From assembly GCA_022747635.1 (NCBI GenBank), contig JAKTNV010000009.1:1438501-1502500 (forward strand): DNA of 64,000 nucleotides, read 5' to 3'. The translations under genes and the position numbers were made by a program. The stretch comes from Hetaerina americana (Eukaryota > Arthropoda > Insecta > Odonata > Calopterygidae). Position 1 is the first letter of the stretch; every line of letters begins with the position of its first letter. Below the pieces are notes generated by a model. It was not told where the DNA came from. It saw only the letters and a list, made by a program, of their open reading frames with translations, and did not search any database. Shown here piece by piece: positions 10,980 to 22,240 of the stretch.

Positions 10980-11020
10980 CTTAAGATATGTAAAAGTGTA
11001 ATAATTTTTTTTCCTGAGCT

Positions 11021-11049
11021 CAGTACACTTATTTTCCGGACGAACCCTG
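11021..11049 (-). repeat. Right terminal inverted repeat of mariner
   Basis: 29 bp, exact reverse complement of 9746-9774, followed by the TA at 11050-11051. Confidence 0.95.
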
Positions 11050-11051
11050 TA

Positions 11052-14000
11052 CATAGCTATTCGAAATACTGAGAGAGGAACTGAGATGTAGAGTACCAAA
11101 ATTGATAGCGTAAATAGAAAAAGGGAAATGAATTTTGGTATATTCGCACGAATGAAGCGTGAAAAGTTTGTATCATTTTTCCTATTTCAGCTATGAATTT
11201 ATATTGTCTACGTCATTGCTTAACTTTCAGCATAATAATGAACTTTTTAAACCTTTTTTTGGTATATAAAGAGAAAATACGGTTTTAAAGAACAAATAGT
11301 GTATTTTAAAGTTTTTTTCGTCTGAAAATGTAAAATTTACCTTATTTTTCCTATTTTTGCTAAGATTTTTTCTTGTCTACGTCTGTTTCTCTACCAGGAT
11401 TTCGATGCCCTATTTGTACCATTTTTAGTTTTTTCCAATGTTAATACGGTAAAAAAACAAAACTGGAGTTTTTTGCTTTATTCGTACGATAATAACAAAT
11501 TCCCCTCTTTTTCCTATTTCAGGGAAGAATTATTATTTTCTCAGTCTATGATTACATCACAGCATTTTATCTAGCTTAATTCACCGTTGTTAGTATCTTA
11601 CAGGGAAAATATGGCGCAAGGCCACAAAACTTGTATTCTTTACGTTTTATTCCTCCAAAAATATCCAATTTCCTTTCATTTTTCTTATTTCAGCTAGGAA
11701 TTTTTATTTTCTCCGTCTTAATTAAACTCTCATCGTTTTGATGCAAATGTTTACCCACTATTAGAATTTTTCTGGGAAAATAGGATAGAAACAACCAACA
11801 CTGCATTTTTTACGCTTTTGCGCCCAAAATATCATATTTCCTTTTATCCTATTTTAGCTAAGAACTTTTAAGGTCTACACCTATGTTTTACTCTTATAAT
11901 TTCGATAAGCTTTATAAACATTTTAAATAGTTCAGCAAAAAACACGATGCAAAACCACAATTTTTTTACGCTTTATTCGTCAGAATATATGGAATATCCC
12001 TTCATTTTTCCGTTTCACTTGAGAATTTTAACTTTATAATTTTTTTTTCACTAGCGACAAAAGAGCAAGTCGGTTTTACAATTAAACTATAATTTAGCGA
12101 GAAAAACTTTGTATAAAGATTTGTAGCGAAATTTTTACGCAATCTTAGCACGAAAATGCCAAATTTTCCCTCATTTTTTTCGATTTTAGCGAATATTTTT
12201 TTTACGTCTAAGTGTCACTCTCGGCAGTTCTACTAGCTTTTAGTTGTCTAGCCATTGTTTATAGCTATTTTCCAGAGTAAATAATATGCCAATAACCAAT
12301 AGTGTATTTTTTACCCTTTATTCGCCCGAAATATCTAAGTTCGTTTCCTTTTTCCTAATTCAACTATGAATTTTAATAGTCTACATTTAAGTTTCACTTT
12401 CAGCATTTCGAATAGTTATATTTACAAATTTGAAATAGATTAAGCGAAAAAAAGGTGCAAAACAAACATAAGGGTATTTTTACGCTTTATTCGTGCGAAA
12501 ATATCAAATTGCCTTCCATGTTTCTCATTTCAGCTAAGAGTTTAATTTTCTACGTTTTACTCTCAGCATTTCAACTAGTAAATTTACCGTTTTAAATAGC
12601 TCTAGTGAAAATACGGTGCAAAAGAAGCAATTTCAGTAATGAATTTTTGTTGTCTACGTGTATGTTTCACTTTCAGTATTTCGACGAGCTATATTAACCA
12701 TTTGAAGTATTTCCAGGTATATAACGATGCAAAATAATCAATAGTGTCTTTTTTACGCTCTATTCTTCCGAAGTTGTGGAACAACCTTTCATATTTCCTA
12801 TTTCAGCAAAGAGTTTTGAGTGTCTACGTCTTTATTTAACTTTCAGTGTTTTAATTAGCTACTTAAACCTATATTTAGTATTTAAAAGAAAAAATACAGT
12901 TCAAAAGAACAAATAGTGGTTTTTACGGCGTTTTTGTCCGAAAATATAGAATTTTCTTTCATATCTCCTATTTCAGCTAGGATTATTTATTGCCTAAGTC
13001 TAAGATTAACACGCATCATTTCTACTAACTATATTATCACAATTTGAAATAGCGAAGATACAGTGCAAAACAAACAATAGCGAATTTTTTAAGGCTTTAT
13101 TCGTCCGAAAATATCGAATTTCTTTTTATTTCTCCTATTAGAGATAAACATTTTTCATATCTATGTATAATATTCGCTCTCAGGATTTTGAATAGCTATA
13201 ATAATCGTTTAAAATAGTTCCAGGAGTATAACTATGCGAAACAACAAATAGTGTCTTTTTACGCTCTATTATTCCGACGATATCAAATAACCTGTCATTT
13301 TTCCCATTGAAATTGAGAATTTTTATCAATTACGTCTTTGTTTAACTGTCAGCATTTTAGTAAACTTTAATCTTTACCATTTTTATTATTTTAAAGGAAA
13401 AATACGCTACATAACAAAGCAATGGTGTATTTTTTAGTGTAATTCGTCTGAAATGTAAAATATATTTTAATCTTTTCTGTTTAAGCTAAGACGTTTGATC
13501 GTCTACGTCTCTGTTTCACTTTCAGTATTTCAATGAAGTAATTTTACCATTATTAGTATATTTCTGAGAAAAAAGGCTAGCAAACAATCACATTTCATCT
13601 TTAACGCCTTTTTGGTCCGAAAATATCGAATTTCGTTTCATTTTTTTATTTCAGCGTAGAATATTTATTGCCTACGTATACGTTTCACTCGCAGCCTTTC
13701 GATCAGCTATCTTTACAATGTTCAATAGTTTCTGGGAAAAATAGGGTAAAAAACAACCAATAGTGTATTTTTACGCTTTATTCGTCCGAAAATATTGAAT
13801 TACCTTTCATTATTTCCTATTTCAGCCAAGAATTTTACTGTCTAAATTTTGGTTTCATTCACAGCATTTCATCTAGCTCTATTAACTGTATTTTGGTATT
13901 TCCAGGAGATACGGTACAAAGGAAACAAAAGTGTATATCTTACCCCTTAGTCGCCGGAAAATATCGAATTTCCCTTAGATTACCTCTTCCAGCTAATAAC

Positions 14001-14057
14001 CTCTATTGTCTACATCTTAGTGCCCATCTTAGTCCCACTTTGGCAAGTGCTCAGATT
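11052..14057. repeat. Long satellite block with orientation switch near 11167
   Basis: 11052-11166 continues the forward array (TATTCGCACGAATGAAGCGT). From about 11167 every monomer is reversed (TTTTTCCTATTTCAGCTATG), with monomer landmarks at about 11190, 11359, 11522, 11693, 11857 and so on to about 13990; spacing is 163-171. The A/B alternation is less regular here than at 3108-4624. There are many substitutions between monomers and no gene. About 2.9 kb of reverse array runs to the CR1-like insertion at 14058. Confidence 0.85.
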
Positions 14058-14342
14058 CTACATCTACATCTGCCTAATACCCCGCAAGCCGCCGCAAGGG
14101 CGTGTGACGGGAGGTGTTAGGACACCACCCGTAATTTGGACAAAAAAAACCGCGTGCAATAACCACAAATTCATGCATCCATTAAAAAAAACATGGCATA
14201 CATTCATGCATGAACACTTACACCCCACACACATGCAAACACTCACACTACACCTTACATACACATGCACCTGAAAGTATACCTAACAGCTTTGCAGTGT
14301 TTAACTTTACTCTGACTTGCAAATTCAATGTTTTCAATATTT

Positions 14343-15790
14343 CTAAAGTGACTTCGGATTCTTACTATTATGATTTCTGATTGTTCGGGGAAAGAATGAG
14401 TATTTGTACCTATCTGTCCTGGAATCTATCTCCCTTAGTTTATCTTTGTGGTCTGGTCTACAAAAGTAGTGTGGAGCCATTATAATTCCTTCAGTGTCAT
14501 AGTTAAACTCGTTTGTTCTGAACCTTTCTAAAAGTCTTAGCCTCGCTTGTTCCCTCCGCACTTCAAGTAGTTCCCAGCCTAATTCCCCTAAGAGACCTGT
14601 CACACTTGTGTTCTTATCATAACAATTTTTAACGAATCTAGCGGATTTTCTCTGGACTTTATCTAATTCATTTTGCCAAATTTTCTCCCACGGATCCCAA
14701 ATACTTGCGGCGTATTCCAAATGAGGTCTAATTAGAGCAAAATAACACCTCTCTTTAACTTTTTCATTACATTTCCCCACCACCCGTTTTATGAAGCCAA
14801 GTTTCTTTAAAGCTGATCCGCATATTGTCCTGATATGTGCTCCCCATGAAAGGTGTGGTGTTAGAACAACCCCCAAATATTTAACTTGATTTGCCGTAGT
14901 CAATACTGAACCCTCTATTTTGTAGTTTATATCCTGTTCCTCGCTTCCTTTGTTCCAAAATTTCAAAACTGCGCATTTATCTATATTAAGTGTTAATCCC
15001 CATTTATTGCACCATTCCGAGATATTGTGTAAGTCTCTAGAGCTCCTTATTTCCCTGTATATCACCGTGTCGTCAGCAAATAACCTTAGATTGCTACTAA
15101 CGTGTGTGCTTAAGTCATTTATGTATATAAAGAACAGAAGAGGCCCTATTACACTTCCCTGGGGGACGCCCGAAGTGACATCTCTATCCGTTGAGCACAA
15201 CCCATGACTACTATTTGTTTGCGGTTTGAAAAGAAGTCTCTCATCAAATTAAATATTTTCTCATTGATGCCATAGTATTTAAGTTTATGCAACAATTTAT
15301 TGTGTGAGACTTTGTCGAAGGCTTTTTTGAAATCCAGGAATACTGCATCACCTTGTGCGTTGCTTACCCCCGATCTAAGTATATCGTGAATAAAGAGACC
15401 AAGTTGTGTATCGCAATATCTGCTTTTTCTAAATCCGTGCTGGTTGTGGATTAGTATTTTCCTACTATCAAGAAATCTCATGATGTTACTAACAATAATG
15501 TGATTCAATATTTTACAAGAGATCAATGTTAAAGGAATGTGTCGGTAATTGGTTGGTTTATCCCTATCGCCGCCTTTATAGATGGGATTTATATGGGCTA
15601 TCTTCCAGTCGCGAGGCACTGAGCCTTCTTCTATCGATTTTAGAAAAACAATATTTAAAAACGGGGCAATATCTTCAGCTAATTCCTTTAATATTCTAGC
15701 AGGTATTTCTTCCGGACCAGGTGCCTTGTGTGCTTTGATACTACGGAGCAGATGTACTAATCCCTGCTTGGTCAGTGTAAGATCGCTCAT
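14343..15790 (-). pseudogene. CR1-like reverse transcriptase and C-terminal domain, one frameshift
   Basis: Two long open blocks (15149-15790, 213 codons; 14343-15200, 285 codons) overlap by about 50 bp, so a single frameshift near 15195 separates them. RT motifs in order: KAPGPEEIPARILKELAEDI, QHGFRKSRYCDTQLGLF, AVFLDFKKAFDKVSH, SGVPQGSVIGPLLFF and the catalytic LRLFADDTVIY, which is intact. The C-terminal domain follows (IWDPWEKIWQNELDKVQRKS, ending near RTIRNHNSKNPKSL). The enzyme would copy LINE RNA by target-primed reverse transcription. This is the best-preserved RT in the window. Confidence 0.88.
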
Positions 15791-16002
15791 GTGTTCCCCG
15801 GGTGGGTTTGGAGGATCGTTTGGCGCGTTTGTGTGTTTATTGTAGACGCTCTGGACGAAATGGTATTAAATATTTGCCATTTTCACACTGTCTGTAATAA
15901 TGTCTCCGATGTCCGTCTTCGAAGAATGTGCAGTTGTAAGTTTACCCTGTATTTCCCTAACATAGGACCAGAATGACTTTAGATTTTCCTCAAGATATTC
16001 GC

Positions 16003-17147
16003 TTAGCATTTTAGATTGAAAAGAGTGTAGTGCTGTGCGCATAATATAGTACTTTTCGTCTTACTACGGCATTCTTTTAGTTGCTGTTTGGATATATTCA
16101 TATAAACCAAAGCGTCACTTTTTAAACTCTTTTTAAAATTTGACTGTAGCTTTCTTTGCCTTCTTAATGCCGATCTGACTTCCCCGTTGTACCATTTAGG
16201 TTCCTTATTGTCGCATTTGAGTTTGGACGGGATGTACGTCTTCATTCCTTCGCGTAAAATATTTAAGAAATAATTAAGAAAATATGAGGAAATATAAAAT
16301 ATTTAAAAAATAATATTTAAGTAAGAAAATGTTCTCTGTATTGGTTGTTAATGTTTTTGTCTTGTATTCTGGTAATTTTATCTTTAAATATTCTCTAAGT
16401 CCGTTAAAATTTGCCTTGTTTTATAGGAATATTTTACGCTTTCCTTTGTTTATTTTGACGAACTTAGTTTTTAACTCTACAAGAATAGTCTTATGGTCAC
16501 TGATTCCGTCTATTATTTCAATGATAGTAATGATTTCGGGCGTAGAACTCGCAAAGATGTCTAGTATGCTTTGGCCTCGTGATGGTGATTTAAGAATTTG
16601 TTCTAAGGTGTGTTTTGTGAATATATGAAGGAGCTTTTGGCATGAATCTTGGTTTTTGGCATGAATCTTGGTTTTTGGCAGATTTTCCTACGCAGTACGT
16701 GTCCCAGTCAATTAATGGTAGATTTGTGTCACCGGCGATTATAATAATACTGTTACTATGCCTGCTCCTGAGCGTGGATATTTGTTCGTCGAGCTTGAGT
16801 AGGACATCTGTGTTAAAATCTTGGGGTCTATAAAATGAACACACGAATAGGCTTCTGCCGTTGTAGTCCTTAATGTTGCACCAAACGCTTTCTATGTCAT
16901 CTACGTCGACATTCATATCGTTGGCTACTAAGATGTGATTTTACTGCAATGAATACTCCCCCACCCAATCTTTTGGTCTGTCCCTTCTGTAAATTGTGAA
17001 ACCGTTTGGAAAAACCTCATTGTTTGCTATATCTCCCGTGAGCCAACTTTCCGTTCCAACTACTATGTCTGCGTTTGTACTGACAAAAATATGTTCAATA
17101 TCCGATATTTTGTTTCTAATGCTACGGCAGTTTAATGTTATAATTTT
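16003..17147 (-). pseudogene. CR1-like endonuclease and linker, broken
   Basis: The 5' part begins near 17147 with IITLNCRSIRNKISDIEHIF and IVVGTESWL, the first endonuclease motifs (the E in TESW is catalytic). It continues with FYRPQDF and AGDTNLPLIDWD (16590-16916), the metal-binding region. The stretch 16250-16590 is degraded, including an AT-rich piece at 16260-16325. The linker KPKWYNGEVRSALRRQRK-like block is at 16003-16245. In the family this domain nicks the target DNA. Several stops make it inactive. Confidence 0.8.
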
Positions 17148-17152
17148 AATTT

Positions 17153-17351
17153 CTACATCTACATCTACTTAATACCCCGCAAGCCGCCGCAAGGGCGTGT
17201 GGCGGGGGGTGCTAGGACACCACCCATAATTTAGAAAAGAAAAAGAAAAAAAAACCGCATGCAATAACGACAAAATCATATATATAAAAAAAAAAAAACA
17301 TGGCATACATTCATGCATGAACACTTACACCCCACACACATGCAAACACTC
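17153..17351 (-). mobile_element. 199-bp CR1-like 3' end inserted into its own family member
   Basis: This is a very short 5'-truncated copy (3' UTR with the CTACATCTACATCTAC terminus and GC-rich hairpin region). AATTT lies on both sides, at 17148-17152 and 17352-17356. Removing the insert and one AATTT restores an open minus-strand frame across the site (EVISQ then IITLNCRS), which confirms a later insertion into the older LINE at 14058-17525. Confidence 0.88.
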
Positions 17352-17474
17352 AATTTGGCTAATTACTTCTTGTATTTCAGTTTTATTGACGCTAACAAAA
17401 CTGTTTTGAGACGATTCGTGGTTAACAGAGACAAAAGAATTACATTCACTTGCATTGCTATCTGTTATGTATCC

Positions 17475-17815
17475 GGGTATCAGCAGAGGCCGGATACCAT
17501 CTTCCCGCTTGGCAGACACGTCCAGGTGGTCTGAGATTCACGAGCGGATGACCCGGGCCTGCAATACTCCTCCGATTGCGCATTCCACCGGCGCCCACAC
17601 CGTAGTGACTCGGTGCAGTAATCCGGAGGATTACCGGGCCGTCTTCTCTATTTTACGCGAATTGGAGGTACCGTTCGTGCCGTACCAACTCCCAGAAAAA
17701 CGGCGACGTGGATTCGCCCTCCGAGGTGTCCAACCTTCCATCCCTGAATCGGAGATCCTGTCAGGCCTCCAGTCTGTTGGCTTTGGAGTGATATCGGTTC
17801 GCAAATATATTCTAT
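17475..17815 (+). pseudogene. Jockey-type ORF1 (Gag-like) fragment
   Basis: Plus-strand frame with HTVVTRCSNPEDYRAVFSIL, VPFVPYQLPEKRRRGFALRG and IPESEILSGLQSVGFGVISV. This is the domain that precedes the zinc knuckles in ORF1 of jockey and X-element LINEs (RNA-binding, forms particles with LINE RNA). The zinc knuckles are missing because the frame ends where the Penelope-like element begins, about 17820. The same jockey element seems to resume at 19266. Confidence 0.75.
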
Positions 17816-17886
17816 TCTTTTAGACTTCACTTCTTGGAAGTATTTAATATCCATACTAAAAGGAAAGACAAAAATTTTATTATACG

Positions 17887-17925
17887 GTACAACGCGTTTC
17901 ACCGACTTGCGGTATCATCAGGTAC
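17887..17925 (-). ncRNA. Hammerhead-ribozyme-like motif of the Penelope-like element
   Basis: Minus strand, in order: GTAC, CTGATGA, a 4-bp stem (ACCG/CGGT) with a 5-nt loop, GAAA, a short CGCG loop, TT, and GTAC. CTGATGA and GAAA are the invariant hammerhead core; the outer GTAC pair would form stem I and A-U closes a minimal stem III. Hammerhead motifs with very short stem III are known from Penelope-like elements. The motif and stem II are seen; self-cleavage is inferred. Confidence 0.6.
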
Positions 17926-17932
17926 AAATTTA

Positions 17933-18550
17933 CTAAAGAGACAGAGCAAGAATATATACCCTCAGGACAGAGTGGGGGCGGGGAGGATTGGAAGGGCCCG
18001 ATAGGGGTGGGGGTTGTTTTGACCATTTCCAGGCTAGTTTCTCGGAGAGGAGTGGGGAGGGGTATGGGAACAATTGCTCATTACAAAGGGTCGTGTTGGG
18101 GTTTTCCAAGTGCCATCTTATCTCTAATTGCTCGAGAGCGTCCATTTTTAATCCTTTTGGGAGTGTGTGTAATATCTCTGGGAAAAAGTCACTGCTGTGG
18201 TCGAATTCTAGTAAATGCTTGGCGAAGAGAGAGTTGTTATTCTGATTTTTGTGACACCTTGCGTGTTCCTTGATTCTTAACTTAATATTCCTACCTGTCT
18301 GACCGAAATAAACGCTGTTGCAATCCTCGCATTTCAGTTTATAAATGCCTGATTTGAGAAGGCTATCCTGGGTGTCTTTTCCATTGGCTAGAAGTTTGGA
18401 GAGGGTTACGGGTGGGTAGAAGGCTGCTTTGAGTGAGGTGGGTAGGCAGTTGGAAATCCTATATGAAATATCTCCCAGAAATGGGATCGAGCACCACTTA
18501 AAATACTTAGATACTGCGGGCTGCGATATGAAAATACTTTTTATGGCCAT
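17933..18550 (-). pseudogene. Penelope-like GIY-YIG endonuclease domain
   Basis: 205 codons. SGIYKLKCEDCNSVYFGQTG holds the GIY and YFG (YIG-type) motifs preceded by a CxxC pair, followed by an IKLRIKEHARCH segment with the conserved Arg and the downstream LFAKHLLEFDH and EQLEIRW blocks that carry the Glu/Asn region. In this family the domain nicks DNA to start integration. The stretch before it corresponds to the end of the RT thumb and linker. Separated from the RT block by stops near 18560-18740. Confidence 0.85.
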
Positions 18551-18741
18551 TGCTTTTTGTTTTTTCCGTAGTCATGTGTCAACTATTTTAGGGTTGTAAC
18601 CATTGTTGGTAGCTGTATTAGTGATAGTCAGGAGTTCAATGTTGAAGTTTTTGGGGGAAAGGGGGATGTGTAGGAGGCCGTGGATCATGGAGTGGAGGGC
18701 TGCGTGTTTGTGAGAAAAGTGGTGTGCGGAATCACTAGAAA

Positions 18742-19265
18742 TTATATGGTCTGTATAAGTGGATTCCTATAAATAGCAAATTCGTGTCTATTATCCCTAA
18801 TTGTGATTGTCAAGTCGAGAAAGTTGATGGTGCCGTTGACGTCTTTTTCCATGGAGAAGGAGATGTTCCGATGAAGTGTGTTTAGGAAATTAAGGAAGGA
18901 CTCTAACCTTCGGTTGGTTCCGGTCCATAGGCATAGTGTATCGTCAACGTACCGAAACCAATATCCCACGTTTTTGTTATGCTGATTTTCAGCATTAAAA
19001 AGATGTTCTTCTACAGAATTGAGGAAGACTTCGGCTAGGAAGGGGGACAGTGGGGAACCCATAGCTAACCCATCTGTTTGGCTGTAAAGAGTGTGGTTGA
19101 AACTAAAATAATTCTGGTTATCTGTCATTCTTATGAGGGAGACCAATTCGTCAGAGATATTTTGGGCCATGGTGGAATACTTGAGTATTTCTTCCATCCT
19201 AAGCAAAGTGTCCGATATTGGTACGCAAGTAAATAAATTGCTAATGTCAAAGGAGACTAATCACT
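18742..19265 (-). pseudogene. Penelope-like reverse transcriptase, palm part
   Basis: Motif A (FDISNLFTCVPISDT) at the right edge, QTDGLAMGSPLSPFLAEVFL (motif B) and WFRYVDDTLCLW (catalytic YVDD) are all present, followed by NGTINFLDLTITI of motif D/E. The key Asp residues visible are the one in FDIS and the two in VDD. Fingers upstream of motif A are missing through 5' truncation. Confidence 0.87.
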
Positions 19266-20389
19266 AATAATGGTGGAGATACAGAAGGCTCCTACCATGA
19301 AGACAAAAAACTATTTTTCCTTGAGCAGCTCCTTCGCATTTATGTCTAATACAACACACGCACCTGACACTCTTGAAGTCAGGAACTGCCATGGCATTGC
19401 GAACAGAAAACATTTCACTTTTTTTCTTTTTCACTACGCCGCCCAGCACCACATTGACGTCATACTTCTATAGGAAACATTATTCAAACCCCACCTCTCA
19501 TTCTATTCACCGCATTACTTTACACACAGACTCGATCTTCCGCACTCTCTTCTTAATGTTCCCATTCTCCCTTGTATCGAAGCTCTCGGTATTACAGTCC
19601 ATACCACACGGGGTGATCCGGAAAACGCTCTGGCGTCACCTTGAAACCATCCAAAACAAGGTTGTTCGGTCGTTATTCCAAGTGGGTCGTTTCACTAGGA
19701 TAACCGACGTGCGAACGGCGCATAAACTCCCTTCTGTCGCTGAGTTTATTCACTCGCAAGTCGCGTCTTTCAAATCCCGCCTCGCACCGTCTGGAAATCC
19801 GCTGCTAAAAATCATCTGGGACTATGATCCCGGAGAGAAATACACTCCTACACTGCCTAAAGATATTACTTGCCTTTGATTCTTGTCTATGTCTTTTAAT
19901 TTTAAATTTTCTTCTTAGTAATAAGCCGCTTCACGGCCGGACGGATCTCTTCCTCCGTCATCAAAGTTATTTTAGTATCATTTTATCCGCTTCACGGTCT
20001 TGCTGTCACCCGCTTCCTCTTGCCCAAGTGTAATTTCCCGCTGTGGGAAATGGGCGACCCTCGCTTCCGTTTCCCCGTTTTGCACCGCTCTATGCTCAGA
20101 GTGTGCCGGTGGGCAGTTAGTGCTGTTAGTGATGTACTTTTTTTTCTTTTTTGTAAAAAGCCGTTCCCTGTCGGTTTTCCTTTCTTTTTAGATTAAGAAT
20201 TCATATTTTATTCCTAGTTTTAAATTTCACTTTCTCGCAAACCACACTTCCGCCTCAGCCATGTTTCTTCCTTCAATGCCATGCGTTTCTTCTGTACAAT
20301 GCTCGGTAAAGGTGGGACTTCCCTCACCGGGACGGTTTATACTTGCCCGCTTGGGCAGTCAATGAATAGTTGTGTACATCTTAGCATTT
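19266..20389 (+). mobile_element. Jockey LINE with large internal deletion: start of endonuclease, end of RT, 3' UTR
   Basis: 19370-19500 encodes a jockey-like endonuclease start (VRNCHGIANRKHFTFFLFHY, then HHIDVILL). The frame jumps near 19560-19600 directly to the C-terminal RT domain (LETIQNKVVRSLFQVGRF, then FKSRLAPSGNPLL), ending at 19879. The middle of the endonuclease and all RT catalytic motifs are absent. 19880-20389 is 3' UTR with no gene. With the ORF1 piece at 17475 this is probably one jockey element that suffered a deletion and a Penelope insertion. Reverse satellite resumes near 20390. Confidence 0.72.
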
Positions 20390-22240
20390 AGATGAACCTT
20401 TTTTTACTATTATTAGTATTTTCCTGGGAAAAAAGGCTAGAAAATACCAATACTGCAATATTTTACGCCTTTTTTCCGAAAATATCGAATTCCCTTTCAT
20501 TTTTCCAATTTCAGCAAAGAACTTTTATTGTCTACGTCTAATTGTCACTCGCAGCATTTCGACTAGCTATATTTGCCATAAAAAATAATGCTTGGGAAAA
20601 TAAAGGAGCAAACCACCAATAGTGTATTTTTTACGCCTTATTCCTGCGAAAATATTAAACTTCCTTTCATTTTCGATTTAAGCTTATAATTTTTTTTATT
20701 TTTCTGCGTCAAAGATTCACTCTCGGCATTTCGGTTCACTAATCTTACCATTTTTTGTATTTTTCATGAAAAGTCAGGTGCAAAAAAACCCAAAGGATGT
20801 TTTTCACGCTTAATTATTCCGAAAATATTACATTTCCTTTCACTTTTCCTAATTGCGTAAAAATTTTATCGTGTAAGTTTTAGTTTCACTCTTAGCATTT
20901 TGTTTAGCTTTTCTAACGGATTTTTTAATCATTTTCAAAGAAAATACGGTACAAGGACCCGATGTATTATTTTTTAAGCTTTATGCGTCAGAATATTTGG
21001 AATTTCCCTTCATTTTTCCTATTTCACTTGAGAATTTTCTTTGTATCGGATTTAATTTCACCCTCGACATTAGACCAAGGCATATTTACAGTAAAACAAT
21101 AATTCCCACCAAAATTTCGACTTTCCCTTAATTTTTCCGGTTTTAGCTAAGATATTTATTGTCTACACCTAAGTGTCTCTCTCCGCAATTCGAATAGCTT
21201 TATTTCCCATTTTTAGTATTGTTAAGGAGAAATAGGCGCAAAAACAACCCGTAGTGTCTTTTTTTTGCTTTATTCTTTCGATAATATCGAATTTTCCTTC
21301 ATTTTTCCTATTTTACTCTTGAATCTTATCGTACACGACTAAGTTTTACCCGCAGAATTGCGACTGGCTATATTTATAATTTTAAACAGCTTCAGTGTTA
21401 ATACGGTGCAAAACAAATAATAGTGTATTTTTCACGTGTTACACATTCGTGCGGAAATTTCGATTGTCTTCCATTTTTCTTATTTTAGCTAAGAATGTAT
21501 TGTCTCCGGTTTAGCTTCAATCTCAGCATTTCGACGAGCCATATTTACATTTTTGAAAATTTCCAGGAAAATAAATATTTAAAAAATCTAATTGTGTATT
21601 ATTTACGCCTTAGTCGTGCGAAAATATTGAAGTTTCTTTCATTTTTCCTATTTTAGCCATGAATGTTTATTGTCTACGGCTTAGTTTCACTCTCAGCATT
21701 TCAACGGGCTATATTGACCATTTAAAAATTATTCCAGGAGATTAACGATACAAAACAACCAATGTTGTATTTTTAACCCTCTTTTCTTCCGATGATATCA
21801 AATAACCTTTCATTTTTCCTATTTCAATTGAGAATTTTTATTTATTACGTATTTGTTTCACTGACAGCATTTTCATTATTTATTTCTATCATTTTTAGTA
21901 TTTTAAAGGGAAAATACGGTACAAAATCCAATAGTGTATTTTTTACGGTTTATTCGTGCGAAAATATAGAATTTACATTCATTTTTCCTATTTAACTAAG
22001 AATTTTCGTTGTCTACGTCCATGTTTTACTATTAGCATTTCAATGAACTATATTTACCATTATTAGTATTTTCCAGGGAAAATACTGTTGAAAAGAAAAC
22101 AAACTAATTTTTACGCTTTGTTCGTCCGATAATATCGATTTCATTTTTCCCTTTTCAGCTAAGAATTTTAATTTTTTGCCATTTTCTTTCACTATCGAAA
22201 ATAGAGCAAGGCGTATTTATAATTAAAAAAATCATCAACG
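20390..22240 (-). repeat. Satellite block, reverse orientation
   Basis: About eleven monomers, all reversed (TTTTTCCTATTTTAGCCATG, GTCTACGTCTAATTGTCACT), with the same spacing as 11167-14057. This is the right end of the array; sequence after 22240 is unrelated. No gene. Confidence 0.82.

Larger units (their letters stand above)
9746..11049 (+). mobile_element. Apparently complete mariner element
   Basis: 1304 bp bounded by exact 29-bp inverted repeats (CAGGGTTCGTCCGGAAAATA at the left end) and flanked by TA on both sides (9744-9745 and 11050-11051). It contains one uninterrupted transposase frame with a 5' leader of about 195 bp and a short 3' leader. Perfect ends plus an open frame indicate a young copy. 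It is inserted in forward satellite. Confidence 0.95.
14058..17525 (-). mobile_element. Long CR1-like LINE copy, nearly whole ORF2
   Basis: Minus strand. The 3' end at 14058 has the CTACATCTACATCTGC terminus and the GC-rich hairpin region (about 14080-14125) seen in every copy of this family here. Upstream follow the C-terminal domain, the RT (14343-15790), the linker (16003-16245), the endonuclease (to about 17147) and a short stretch upstream of ORF2 (17356-17519). A 199-bp family fragment is inserted at 17153-17351. It joins the jockey ORF1 piece near 17520. Frameshifts near 15195 and in the endonuclease inactivate it. Confidence 0.85.
17830..19265 (-). mobile_element. 5'-truncated Penelope-like element
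   Basis: Minus strand. From the right it starts within RT motif A (LVSFDISNLFTCVP), then the RT core, a linker, a GIY-YIG endonuclease and a 3' region with a hammerhead-like motif (17887-17925). It splits a plus-strand jockey element, whose ORF1 piece lies left and ORF2 piece right. The left limit is uncertain by about 30 bp. Penelope-like elements are recognised by the RT plus C-terminal GIY-YIG combination. Confidence 0.88.

Noticed and set aside
11167..14057. CRISPR-like regular repeats
   Set aside because: Spacing is about 168 bp with the whole unit repeated and diverged, and there are no short exact repeats with unique spacers. This is a eukaryotic satellite.
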